A stretch of DNA of 26,926 bases from JAZGDL01 sp036477795 (GTDB lineage: Bacteria > Planctomycetota > Phycisphaerae > UBA1845), in NCBI GenBank assembly GCA_036477795.1, contig JAZGDL010000321.1, positions 1 to 26,926 on the forward strand, in the 5' to 3' direction. The number at the start of each line of letters is the position of its first letter. The stretch's first letter is position 1. Positions 7,115 to 19,325 of this stretch are shown piece by piece. The position numbers and the translations under genes are program-made. The notes beneath the pieces are model-generated. The model made no database searches. It was not told the DNA's origin and saw nothing but the letters and a program-made list of their open reading frames with translations.

Positions 7115-8644
7115 TTACGGGTAAATCTTACCCATCATTCTGGCGAAGGGGATGGTCTCTCGGATGTGTTTGAGGCCGCAGATCCATGCGACGGTGCGCT
7201 CCACGCCGAGGCCGAAGCCGCCGTGGGGGACGGTGCCATACCGGCGTAGATCAAGATACCATTCAAAGTCGTTCACAGGCAAGTCGTATTCGTTGATGCG
7301 CCGCAAGAGAATGTCATAATCCTCCTCGCGCATCGATCCGCCGATGATCTCGTCGAAGCCTTCGGGAGCCAGCAGGTCGAAGTTTTCCACCAGTTGGTCG
7401 TTGTCGCGGTCCAGACGCATGTAGAAGGCCTTGACCTCTTTGGGGTAATGGCTGACAAAAACGGGCCGGCGGTGCAGGCGCGAGATGATGGTTTCGTCCG
7501 ACCCTCCCAGATCGGTGCCCCATTCAAACTCGGCGGCCAGCTTCATATGGGTGGGGATGTTGGATATCTGCTCGTTGAGCTCAGATCGTTCCTCGCGAGC
7601 AGCCTGGATTTGCTGTGCGGCTTTTTCTTTTTGCCACGCCTTGGTGGCGGCAGCCTCGGTCTTCTCCAGATCTTTGATGTCTGCGTCGAGTTGCCGTACA
7701 CGAGCCGTCTTGTTCTCGAGATCCTCTTCAAGCAACGCCTTGGCCTGTGCTCCGTGCAGTATGTCGACCGCGTCGGCGTAGGTGAGACGTACGAACGGTT
7801 TTTCAATCTTGTCGAGTCCGCCGACGTCGCGCCCCAGCGATTCCAGATCCGCACGGTGATCGGCCAGAACGCGCGAAAGAATGCTGCAGATAAAGTCCTC
7901 CGCCAGACACAGCAGGTCGTTCAGATCGCAGAAGGCGATCTCCGGCTCAACCATCCAGAACTCGGTGAGGTGTCGGCGGGTCTTGGATTTCTCGGCGCGA
8001 AACGTCGGCCCGAAGCAGTAGACCTTGTCGTGGGCCATGCAGGCGGCTTCGACGTAAAGCTGGCCGGTCTGGGCGAGAAAAACGGGCTCGCCGAAGTAGT
8101 CCACCTGAAACAGGGTGGAGGCGGCTTCGCCGATGGCAGGGGCGAAGATCGGCGTGTCGATTAGAATAAAGCCTCGCTTGTTGTAGAACTGCCGAATGGC
8201 ATCGACCACGGTGGCTCTGATCCGCAGGATGGCGAACTGCCGTTGCGAACGGAACCACAGATGGCGATGTCTCATCAGAAAATCGGTGCCGTGGGGCTTG
8301 GGGGTGATGGGGTATTCGTGGGAGGCACCGACCGTGGTGCAGTTGGTGATGTCGCGCAGCTCGACGCCGCCGACGGCCCGTTGGTCGGCGTGGATGGTGC
8401 CGGTAATGCGCAGCGAGGTTTCCTGCGGCAGTTTTTTGGCGGCATCGAAGAAGGGGGCGGTGGTATCGTTTTTTTCGACCACGCATTGGCACAAACCGGT
8501 GCCGTCACGAACCGTGATGAAGGCGATCTTGCCGCTGGCTCGGGCTCTGTAAACCCAGCCATTAAGCGTCGCCCGTTTGCCGATATAGTCGTTGAGTTCT
8601 GATATGTAGACGCGGTTTGTCACGGCCACGTATCTTAGGGGCAT
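7115..8644 (-). CDS. asnS: Asparaginyl-tRNA synthetase
   Basis: This class II enzyme charges tRNA-Asn with asparagine. An N-terminal OB-fold anticodon-binding domain (ATLNGWVYRARASGKIAFIT, about 25-110) precedes the catalytic domain. Motif 2 is FRAEKSKTRRHLTEFWMVEPE-like (near 215), and motif 3 is GFGLGVERTVAWICGLKHIR near the C-terminus. The FWMVEPE and DLRRYGTVPHGGFGLG segments point to AsnRS rather than AspRS. The protein (509 residues) is longer than usual because of a charged coiled-coil insertion of about 65 residues (LLEEDLENKTARVRQLDADI onward) between YADAVDIL and FEWGTDL. I chose ATG 8644 over TTG 8659: AGGACAG lies at a good distance upstream of the ATG. The kinase gene follows 20 bp downstream, so the two may be co-transcribed. 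Confidence 0.95.
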   Translation of the reverse strand: MPLRYVAVTNRVYISELNDYIGKRATLNGWVYRARASGKIAFITVRDGTGLCQCVVEKNDTTAPFFDAAKKLPQETSLRITGTIHADQRAVGGVELRDITNCTTVGASHEYPITPKPHGTDFLMRHRHLWFRSQRQFAILRIRATVVDAIRQFYNKRGFILIDTPIFAPAIGEAASTLFQVDYFGEPVFLAQTGQLYVEAACMAHDKVYCFGPTFRAEKSKTRRHLTEFWMVEPEIAFCDLNDLLCLAEDFICSILSRVLADHRADLESLGRDVGGLDKIEKPFVRLTYADAVDILHGAQAKALLEEDLENKTARVRQLDADIKDLEKTEAAATKAWQKEKAAQQIQAAREERSELNEQISNIPTHMKLAAEFEWGTDLGGSDETIISRLHRRPVFVSHYPKEVKAFYMRLDRDNDQLVENFDLLAPEGFDEIIGGSMREEDYDILLRRINEYDLPVNDFEWYLDLRRYGTVPHGGFGLGVERTVAWICGLKHIRETIPFARMMGKIYP

Positions 8645-8699
8645 GTCGCTGTCCTGCAATATCGTCGGCGGGGTAGTGGGAACCGCAGGAATATGTTAT

Positions 8700-8728
8700 G
8701 TTATAGTCGTCGGGTTCTTGTCCCCCAA
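8700..8728 (-). promoter_or_regulatory. Putative sigma70-type promoter for asnS
   Basis: On the minus strand TTGGGG (8723-8728), a 17-bp spacer and TATAAC (8700-8705) lie about 55 bp upstream of the asnS ATG. The -10 box is close to consensus; the -35 box matches only its TTG. Confidence 0.35.
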
Positions 8729-8786
8729 AATTCGGCGATGGCCCGGTGCTTGATGCACAATCGGTGACCCGCTACACAAAGGGTTT

Positions 8787-8806
8787 GACCGGCTGGAAAG
8801 CCGGTC
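8787..8806. repeat. Partial copy of the 136-bp palindromic repeat, in the nifJ leader
   Basis: The sequence gaccggctggaaagccggtc is a hairpin with 8-bp arms and a GGAA loop. It is the core arm of the 136-bp repeats found at 15755 and 19095, here followed by the same cccac. It lies 14 nt upstream of the chosen nifJ start codon. Confidence 0.7.
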
Positions 8807-8820
8807 CCACAGAGGTATTT

Positions 8821-13545
<4,725 letters not shown>

Positions 13546-13584
13546 GCGGGAAGTGTAACTGCTACCGCGAGGCCTGGATGGAAT

Positions 13585-13647
13585 GTAGCGCCACCCCTTG
13601 TGGGTGGCGCCCAATGAGGCTGTGCCGGCCACAAGGGGCGGCACTAC
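13585..13647. repeat. 63-bp palindromic element, copy 2
   Basis: The arms gtagcgccaccccttgtggg and, at the other end, ccacaaggggcggcactac are near-complementary. Length and sequence match copy 1 at 4246-4308. It lies 40 bp after the nifJ stop and just before the receiver-like gene. No T-run follows it. Confidence 0.8.
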
Positions 13648-13650
13648 AGA

Positions 13651-14040
13651 TTGAAAAACGTGCCAAAGCCGCGGATTCTCGTTGCTGACGGTGATGCGTT
13701 GATGCGCTGGTCCATCGCCAAGCGCCTCCAACACGGTTACGACGTAACGCTCGTGGGCACGGGAGCGGAAGCGCTGGCTGCTCTAGGGGAATCGTCCTTC
13801 CATGCCCTGGTCATCGGCTGCCGCCTCGACGATATCACTTGCGTGAAGCTGGTCGATAGCGCCCGGCGCTCGCAGGCCGGGCTACGCGTGATGGTTCTAC
13901 AACGGTATGCCTCGTTCCTGGGGGTTTGCAGTTGCCACGAGCATCCCTGCGATGCCGTGCTCACAAAGCCGTTCAAACTCTCGGCGCTCGTAGAATCGCT
14001 CGACTCCCTCCTCGGCAACCTTGAGCAGTCTGCTCAATGA
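13651..14040 (+). CDS. Degenerate response-regulator receiver domain protein
   Basis: This is a single 129-residue domain with the alternating alpha/beta pattern of a CheY-like receiver. The acidic pair is partly kept (ADGD, D13 and D15), and the conserved lysine is K106 in LTKPF. The phospho-acceptor position at the end of beta-3 is glycine (HALVIGC, G56) instead of aspartate. The Thr/Ser at the end of beta-4 is also replaced (VMVLQ). Phosphorylation by a histidine kinase is therefore unlikely. The loop before K106 contains CSCHEHPC (93-100), an unusual cluster of three Cys and two His that could bind a metal. The start is uncertain: TTG 13651 or GTG 13660, neither with a clear ribosome-binding site. 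There is no output domain. The 63-bp palindromic element lies immediately upstream. Confidence 0.7.
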   Translation: MKNVPKPRILVADGDALMRWSIAKRLQHGYDVTLVGTGAEALAALGESSFHALVIGCRLDDITCVKLVDSARRSQAGLRVMVLQRYASFLGVCSCHEHPCDAVLTKPFKLSALVESLDSLLGNLEQSAQ

Positions 14041-14073
14041 TCCGATCATCGCCCAACGGCTGGTCGGCCGGGG

Positions 14074-15711
14074 TTATGAATCCTCGCTCGCCAGCGGCTC
14101 GTCAAATCTGAACATCGTGCGGCGGACGGGCACCATGACCTGGCCCCGGTCCAGGCGCTCTTCAAACTGCGGGAACTCGCCCCGCTTCAGGAAGACTACC
14201 GCCTCCTCGCTCTCCTGATCGACACCAATGGGGGAATTGAGCTTACCGCTGTGGTACACCATTCGCCAGTCCTTGCGTTGCTTCATTCGCTCCAGCGCCG
14301 GCCAGTGCGCACCCATTAGCACGAGCTGAGTGTCGTAGTCGTCCAGGAGATTGCTCCACTGTTCCCGTCCCAGGTGAAATCGAAAGTAGTCGTCTTCCAC
14401 CGTTTTGGGGTAAACGGTTCTGAAGCGGCCGTCAAACGCAACACGACTGGTATCATGAAGGTGCCAAATGGCGAATTGGGCCCAGTCGAACATCACGACG
14501 AAATTACCCTGGAGCTTGTTGGCTTTGATGAACGACAGCGCGTTGTAAGGCTGTGTTTTCAGGTCAACGAGAATGGTGGTGGGCCTGTGCCCACTCGTAA
14601 AATGAATGCCCACCGCAAACAGGGCGGCGATGATACAGGTGGCTGAAACGAACGCTCGGCTGAACGTCGAAGGCCGGGCCAGCCCGGGGAAGGCGGATTC
14701 AATGTACTTCGGCAGGTACGCGATAACAGCCATACAAAAAAGTCCGCTGTGACGCGTCTGGAGCCATGACGCGACACACATGGCCGACATGATTCCCCAC
14801 TCAAACCAATCCCGTTTTCGCCTGGTCAGTATCAAGGTTGCCACCGTCAGTGCTGAGATAGTGTAGAACGGTATCAGCGAGTACTGTCGTTCAAAACCCG
14901 CCGCCGTGGCCCACTCGGTGATCCGCATGCTGCGGGAAGTCGAAAGTGCCTGCCACATCCACGCCCACAAACCGAAACCGTAGGGGTTAATCAGGGTGGC
15001 CAACCACGCGGCGAGGATTGCGGCGGTAGTCACCGCCAGGCGAGACAGTTCCACGTTCCCGCGAAGATGCTCCACCGATTGATGAAGCAGCAAGAACGAT
15101 AGAAAGCACAGGCCTACAACAAAGCCTCCGTGCCAATTCACCCAACAACACAACAGTGGTACAACTAGAAACGTCCACCACACGCTCCATCGGCGCTGCT
15201 GGTGGATGCGGCAGGCGAGCAGCATTACCAAGGCCAGGCCCATGTAGGTGAATAGTTGAGGTCGGAAGGAATAGCCCTGTGCCAACTCCAGGCATCCCAG
15301 GGGAAGGAGGATGAGCCCAGCCCACAGGCCGCGTGTCGATTCGTACGTGAGCGAGAGCACAATGAACAACGATAGAGCGACAAACATCAGGCGCATGGCC
15401 CAAAACCCGGCCGTCCCCATTTTCTGCCACAGCAGGCCGAAAATCAACTCGCACAGCCATTCATGATTGACCCAGGGCGCGTTCGCAGCCGTGTAACTGA
15501 AGGGATCGTTTGGAGTCGATTCTCCCAGACTCAGGTGGCGGATGCCGTACAGTGTGTGCCCCCAGATATCCGGATCGCTGTCCATCCGTGAGCACGTGCC
15601 GGCGACCAGCATCAACCAGAACGCCAGGAGCATTGCCCGATCCCGCGTCCACCCGCGGCGAAGGTCTTGTGTGGTATCGTGCACTGGCAACGTACCTATC
15701 TGCTCCATCAT
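14074..15711 (-). CDS. Polytopic membrane protein of unknown function, GT-C-like outline
   Basis: This protein of about 545 residues has roughly 10-12 predicted membrane spans (for example AMLLAFWLMLVAG, LMFVALSLFIVLSL, LALVMLLAC) and a soluble C-terminal domain of about 140 residues. An early periplasmic loop holds SDPDIWGHTLYG, then NDPFSYT and WVNHEWLCELIFG. Acidic residues in the first loop followed by many helices recall GT-C glycosyltransferases, but I cannot assign a reaction. The chosen start is the ATG pair at 15711/15708 (MMEQIGTLPV). The frame stays open further upstream, but that part is translated from the 136-bp repeat and the end of rnpB. A 21-bp stretch covering the start codon is duplicated exactly 200 bp upstream. 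The gene converges on the receiver-like gene, 33 bp apart. Confidence 0.75.
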   Translation of the reverse strand: MMEQIGTLPVHDTTQDLRRGWTRDRAMLLAFWLMLVAGTCSRMDSDPDIWGHTLYGIRHLSLGESTPNDPFSYTAANAPWVNHEWLCELIFGLLWQKMGTAGFWAMRLMFVALSLFIVLSLTYESTRGLWAGLILLPLGCLELAQGYSFRPQLFTYMGLALVMLLACRIHQQRRWSVWWTFLVVPLLCCWVNWHGGFVVGLCFLSFLLLHQSVEHLRGNVELSRLAVTTAAILAAWLATLINPYGFGLWAWMWQALSTSRSMRITEWATAAGFERQYSLIPFYTISALTVATLILTRRKRDWFEWGIMSAMCVASWLQTRHSGLFCMAVIAYLPKYIESAFPGLARPSTFSRAFVSATCIIAALFAVGIHFTSGHRPTTILVDLKTQPYNALSFIKANKLQGNFVVMFDWAQFAIWHLHDTSRVAFDGRFRTVYPKTVEDDYFRFHLGREQWSNLLDDYDTQLVLMGAHWPALERMKQRKDWRMVYHSGKLNSPIGVDQESEEAVVFLKRGEFPQFEERLDRGQVMVPVRRTMFRFDEPLASEDS

Positions 15712-15916
15712 CGATCGAGGGCGCTGGACCCTTATTAGAATACGCTGGACCGAGAATCCCTTCTCGGTCCCCCCTCTTGGGGGTGTGGGACCGGCTTTCC
15801 AGCCGGTCAAATGACAGGCTGGAAAGCCTGTCCCACATATGGGTGCGAGAAAGGATTCTCGCACCAGCACTTGTCGGCGACTTGGCGCTGTACTGCTATC
15901 TGCTCCATCATCGATC
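15696..15916. repeat. 21-bp perfect direct repeats 200 bp apart, flanking a 136-bp repeat
   Basis: The 21-base sequence beginning ctatctgctccatcatcgat occurs at 15696-15716 and again at 15896-15916. It contains the start codon region of the membrane-protein gene (ATGATGGAGCAG on the minus strand). The 136-bp palindromic repeat lies between the copies. Confidence 0.85.
15755..15890. repeat. 136-bp nested palindromic repeat, copy 1
   Basis: The copy matches 19095-19230 over its whole length with about ten differences. It holds a large imperfect palindrome (gtgggaccggctttccagcc ... ggctggaaagcctgtcccac) flanked by two small hairpins, gagaatcccttctc and cgagaaaggattctcg. It lies between rnpB and the membrane-protein gene. 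Confidence 0.9.
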
Positions 15917-15917
15917 A

Positions 15918-15932
15918 AGGTTGAAAAAAGGA
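15918..15932 (-). terminator. Possible terminator of rnpB
   Basis: Directly after the closing P1 helix the minus strand reads cctttttt. The P1 stem plus the T-run could act as an intrinsic terminator. This is weak evidence from one T-run. Confidence 0.35.
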
Positions 15933-16405
15933 GTGGAGCGGGCTTGTAAGCCGAATCCTGTTCGCCGCAGGCCCGTCGAATGCCCCGCGCTTGCGCTTGG
16001 GGCCTCTGAGGGCGGCGGCGGACGATCATTCATCTGGGCCGCCGGTCACCCGACGGCTCAAGCACTCTACCCGCGGCTTCGAGTGTCCGACGCGCGGAAC
16101 TCACGAGGCGGGCCGCCTCTTGCCGCCTATTTGAGCTTGCTGGCGGTGGGGTTTGCCATGCCGTCGATGTCACCATCGACGCGGTGCGCTCTTACCGCAC
16201 CTTTTCACCCTTACTCACTGCTAAGATCCAGTGAGCGGTATCTTTTCTGTGGCACTTTCCCTCGGGTTGCCCCGGGTTGGCGTTACCAACCACCGTGCCC
16301 TGCCCAGTCCGGACTTTCCTCCGGGCCAAGCGCCAGGCAGGTCCGAAAGGCTGACGCCGACCAGACCCCATGACGCAGCCCGGCGATCGTCACCGCCCGC
16401 TCCAC
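15933..16405 (-). ncRNA. rnpB: RNase P RNA (bacterial type A)
   Basis: This is the catalytic RNA of RNase P, which trims the 5' ends of tRNA precursors. Helix P1 is closed by gtggagcgggc at the 5' end (16405-16395) and gcccgctccac at the 3' end (15943-15933). Conserved parts on the minus strand are gaggaaagtccggac (16321-16307), gagggaaagtgccacagaaa, agatgaatgat (16035-16025) and acaggattcggctta (15961-15947). The order and spacing fit type A. The segment between the agatgaatgat motif and the 3' conserved motif holds a hairpin some 50 nt long. E. coli has only a short stem there, and a copy of the dispersed GC-rich repeat sits in it. The 3' end is followed by cctttttt, which with P1 may terminate transcription. 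Confidence 0.95.
15981..16006 (-). repeat. Dispersed short repeat inside RNase P RNA
   Basis: The minus-strand sequence ggccccaagcgcaagcgcgg then ggca matches the second subfamily of the repeat found at 1790 and 4061. It forms the outer part of an extended hairpin of rnpB. Confidence 0.7.
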
Positions 16406-16413
16406 TGCCTGAT

Positions 16414-16442
16414 ACTATACACGTAGTCGCCCGTCATGTCCC
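16414..16442 (-). promoter_or_regulatory. Promoter of rnpB
   Basis: On the minus strand GGGACA (16437-16442), a 17-bp spacer and TATAGT (16414-16419) lie 8 bp upstream of the predicted 5' end of the RNA. Spacing and the -10 box fit a housekeeping sigma factor. Confidence 0.6.
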
Positions 16443-16547
16443 ACAATCTTCAACCGGCGGACTACACTCTCTGGCCGGGTTGGATGGGACATTCCGGCCA
16501 GCCAGGCCACGGTTTGGGACAGCCAATATCACGCTTGAATATACGAG

Positions 16548-16690
16548 GTAAGCGTTCAGCGGTCAGCTTTCAGCAGTCAGCCAGCCGGGAAAATCGGCCC
16601 CGTCGCTGATCACCGCAACTCCAAATCAGCGGTCAGTGGCCAGCACTCGGCGGATCGCTGAAAGCTGACTGCTGATGGCTGAACGCTTAC
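16548..16690. mobile_element. 143-bp MITE-like element with perfect terminal repeats and 8-bp target duplication
   Basis: The ends are perfect 13-bp inverted repeats, gtaagcgttcagc at 16548-16560 and gctgaacgcttac at 16678-16690. The element is flanked on both sides by tatacgag (16540-16547 and 16691-16698), a perfect 8-bp direct repeat expected from transposase-mediated insertion. Inside are shuffled cagtcagc/tttcagc words. It is too short to encode a protein. It sits between the rnpB promoter and the 3' end of the dockerin protein gene. Confidence 0.85.
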
Positions 16691-16708
16691 TATACGAGAT
16701 GGTCCGGT

Positions 16709-18526
16709 CTATCGACGCAGGTCGGCAACAATCTCTTTGTCGAAGCCCGGTGTGGTGGCGATGAACAGTTCCATGTCAGTGAGATCGACCACACCGTCGC
16801 CGTTCAGGTCGGCATCCGCCGGGTGACTAAAGCCGCGCCGCTTCAACTCCTGTACGGAGATTGATGCAACCGGACCTTCCCTTTGAGTCAGCCGGCCAAA
16901 CTCACAACAACCCAACGCCGTCTCGGTAAAGAAGTTCTGTGCGATGAAATCGACGTCAGACACGTCGACGATTCCGTCGCCGTTGATGTCGGCGTGGGGG
17001 CCTGGGTCGCTGCAATCCGTGTTCGGGTCGATGGGGCCGAACTGGGTGCTGAAGATCGTGAAATCAGCGATGTCGATGGAATCATCCCCGTCGAGGTTGC
17101 CGCCGATCAGCCAGTTGCCACCGAAGTCGGGATGACCCGTGAATGACGCGGTATACTCCGTGCCTTCAATCCGGAAATCCCCGGCCGTGCTCCGCAGAGT
17201 GTGCAATTCGTCACGTGCGGTTACACAATCCCACGTTCCGGCCGGCACCAGTACGACGACATTGTCGGCAAAACCGGGAACTGCAAAAGGCGCACCGAAT
17301 GTGATCTCTTGCCGTATCGTCGTGTCACTCACGCCGCACCGCCCCAGCTCGAAGGTGATGCAACGAGTAAACGGGCCTGGCGCCATAGTCGGAGAGAGCT
17401 CAATGTCGACGACCATTTCGCTGTAAAGAGTCACTTCCACGTCAAAGGAGCAGGTGCCGGTCGCTCCGCAGGAATTGGGCGCCGAACAGGTGATGGTCGT
17501 CACACCCGACGGAAAAGTGGATCCCGAATCCAGTCCTTCGACGGGCGCCGAGGTGCATGTTACGCCGCCCGGCCCGTCGCAACCACCAGAGACCGTCGGC
17601 GGGTCCCAGGACACAACCGCCGTCACCCCACCGGCATCAGCGTTAACGGTAATGTCCTCTGGACAGTTCAGGTCGGGGAGAGTCTCAATGGCCACGGACA
17701 GATCACCCAATGTCGGAAACCACCATCTACCCGAACCGTCGCTGAGTATTGTCGGTGGGAGGTCGGAGCGGAAGTTTACGAATGCGCTACAATTAGCAAT
17801 GGCTTGAAAGGTGATCACCGCCATGGTTGCCGGGCCGCTTGTGCCCGGGTGGTTCGCGTCGGTCGCGACTGAATAATCGATAGTCCCCCCAACGAGGTCG
17901 ATAGACTCGAAGTTCTCGAACGTGAACGGAGGATCGCCCGGTTCGATGTCCACAAATGCCAACCTTACAGTGTCGTATTCGAGGAAGAATTGTCCACCGA
18001 CTACGAACGGCGCGGAAGGCCCTTTCTCAATGCGGACCCTGATCAACTGTCCGATGTTGAAGCACGATTCGTCAGGCAGACCGCTGGGCTCAGCCGTCAG
18101 GTTAAGCGTCGGGGTGCATAGCGGGTCTTGCGAGCCGGAGGGACAGATTTCACCGGTGAAAGTTTGTTGAAACCAGGCCCAATCGGCCAAGTCGATGTGC
18201 CCGTCGTTATCGAAGTCGAACGCCTCGCACCCGGACGCTCCGCCTGCGTCAAAACCACCGCAACTGGGAGAACACGTGCAGAACGCGGCGTAGTCGGAGA
18301 GGTCCACATCGCCGTCGCCGTCGGCGTCAGCGCAGGCGCCGCCATGGGCGGCTTGCGGCTCGCACAGCCCAGTCGCGATATTGCAAACACCGACAGTACA
18401 GGGCGTGTTCAACCCGGTACAATCGGCGCCCGTGCCGCAGACCTGGCCAAACGCCGAGATGCACAGCGACCCGAGAACAATAGCGCTACAGGCAACGCGC
18501 CGGGTTGTTGAGTGTTCGCCTCTCAT
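16709..18526 (-). CDS. Secreted protein with dockerin-like calcium loops, cohesin-like and HYR domains
   Basis: A signal peptide (RRVACSAIVLGSLCISAFG) is followed by a Cys-rich stretch (CGTGADCTGLNTPC) and two calcium loops, DADGDGDVDLSDY and DFDNDGHIDLADW, near residues 87 and 120. A beta-rich region of about 150 residues, possibly cohesin-like, comes next (IRVRIEKGPSAPFVVGGQFF). Then comes a HYR/Ig-like domain (NCPEDITVNADAGGVTAVVS ... TTITCSAPNSCGATGTCSFD). The C-terminal third has dockerin-like loops NLDGDDSIDIADF, DINGDGIVDVSDV and DLNGDGVVDLTDM. Dockerin repeats bind calcium and often mediate extracellular assembly. There is no sorting tail at the C-terminus. The ATG at 18526 (605 residues) is preferred over GTG 18535 because GGTGAGAGAC lies just upstream. 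The binding partner and ligand are unknown. Confidence 0.9.
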   Translation of the reverse strand: MRGEHSTTRRVACSAIVLGSLCISAFGQVCGTGADCTGLNTPCTVGVCNIATGLCEPQAAHGGACADADGDGDVDLSDYAAFCTCSPSCGGFDAGGASGCEAFDFDNDGHIDLADWAWFQQTFTGEICPSGSQDPLCTPTLNLTAEPSGLPDESCFNIGQLIRVRIEKGPSAPFVVGGQFFLEYDTVRLAFVDIEPGDPPFTFENFESIDLVGGTIDYSVATDANHPGTSGPATMAVITFQAIANCSAFVNFRSDLPPTILSDGSGRWWFPTLGDLSVAIETLPDLNCPEDITVNADAGGVTAVVSWDPPTVSGGCDGPGGVTCTSAPVEGLDSGSTFPSGVTTITCSAPNSCGATGTCSFDVEVTLYSEMVVDIELSPTMAPGPFTRCITFELGRCGVSDTTIRQEITFGAPFAVPGFADNVVVLVPAGTWDCVTARDELHTLRSTAGDFRIEGTEYTASFTGHPDFGGNWLIGGNLDGDDSIDIADFTIFSTQFGPIDPNTDCSDPGPHADINGDGIVDVSDVDFIAQNFFTETALGCCEFGRLTQREGPVASISVQELKRRGFSHPADADLNGDGVVDLTDMELFIATTPGFDKEIVADLRR

Positions 18527-19325
18527 GTCTCTCACCCCAGCTTCGCATGCCGGAGTTCCGAAAAACGGACCGATCCGAACCAGCCGCTTGCAATAGCATG
18601 CGTGGTTCAGAAACCCCCGCCATCGCGCCCGTCCGATGTTACTCAGTGTAAGCTAGCTCGCCGCATAATTTCACAGTAGCGCAATAGCCTCAACTGCCGC
18701 ACCGTGATTACGCGGTGAAATCCTAGCCACCTGGAACCCACGGCAGTGTATCTTAACACTATCTCCACGCGTTTTCAAAAGCAACCCGCTGATACCATGT
18801 ATTAAGCCATGGAAGCCTCTTTGATGGTATCTCGCAGACCCGGATCGCTTGGCCAAGCGTTGGACCCGAGCCTTCAGTCTTAACGTCGCACTTGAGACTA
18901 CAGCCTCGAGGCTTCAAGAGGCCATGGAAGGCACACAACACAACGTGTGAAAAGTCTTCGTGAGCACCACTTTCAACATGTCCGCTGCCTTTGTCGCCTA
19001 AGCCGGAGAGGCTGTCGGCCGCTTCCACAGGTAGCCGGTCATTTGACGGGGCTTATTAGCACTACAGCGCACGATCGCGCGGGACCATTTTTGAAATCCC
19101 TTCTCGGTCTCCCCTCCTGGCGGTGTGGGACCGGCTTTCCAGCCGGTCAAGTGACAGGCTGGAAAGCCTGTCCCACATATGGGTGCGAGAAAGGATTCTC
19201 GGACCAGCATTTGTCGGCGAGTTTGCGCTGCCGGGGCGTAGCGTGGTGGGCTGGTCGACACAGTTGTTTTTGAGTATCGTAGGGGTCGGATTTCGTGTTG
19301 GTGACGCGTTGGTGGATCCGCGGGT
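18527..19325. other. Long intergenic region holding one 136-bp repeat, no gene supported
   Basis: This region of about 800 bp lies between two divergent genes. The only recognisable content is the 136-bp repeat at 19095-19230. Short frames here lack ribosome-binding sites and protein-like composition. It must hold the promoters of the dockerin protein and the exosortase pair, but no clear -35/-10 pairs were identified. Confidence 0.5.
19095..19230. repeat. 136-bp nested palindromic repeat, copy 2
   Basis: It has the same length and arrangement as the copy at 15755-15890, with about ten base differences. It includes the palindrome core at about 19125-19177 and the hairpin cgagaaaggattctcg. 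It lies about 95 bp upstream of the exosortase start. Confidence 0.9.

Noticed and set aside
8746..8820. Upstream N-terminal extension of nifJ (start at 8746)
   Set aside because: The extension encodes the palindromic repeat hairpin and has no ribosome-binding site; ATG 8821 has agagg and leads directly into the conserved domain.
15712..16029. N-terminal extension of the membrane protein by about 106 residues
   Set aside because: It would be translated from the 136-bp repeat and from the 3' part of rnpB.
18759..19028. Open frame of about 89 codons on the minus strand
   Set aside because: No ribosome-binding site, no recognisable domain, and composition unlike the neighbouring proteins.
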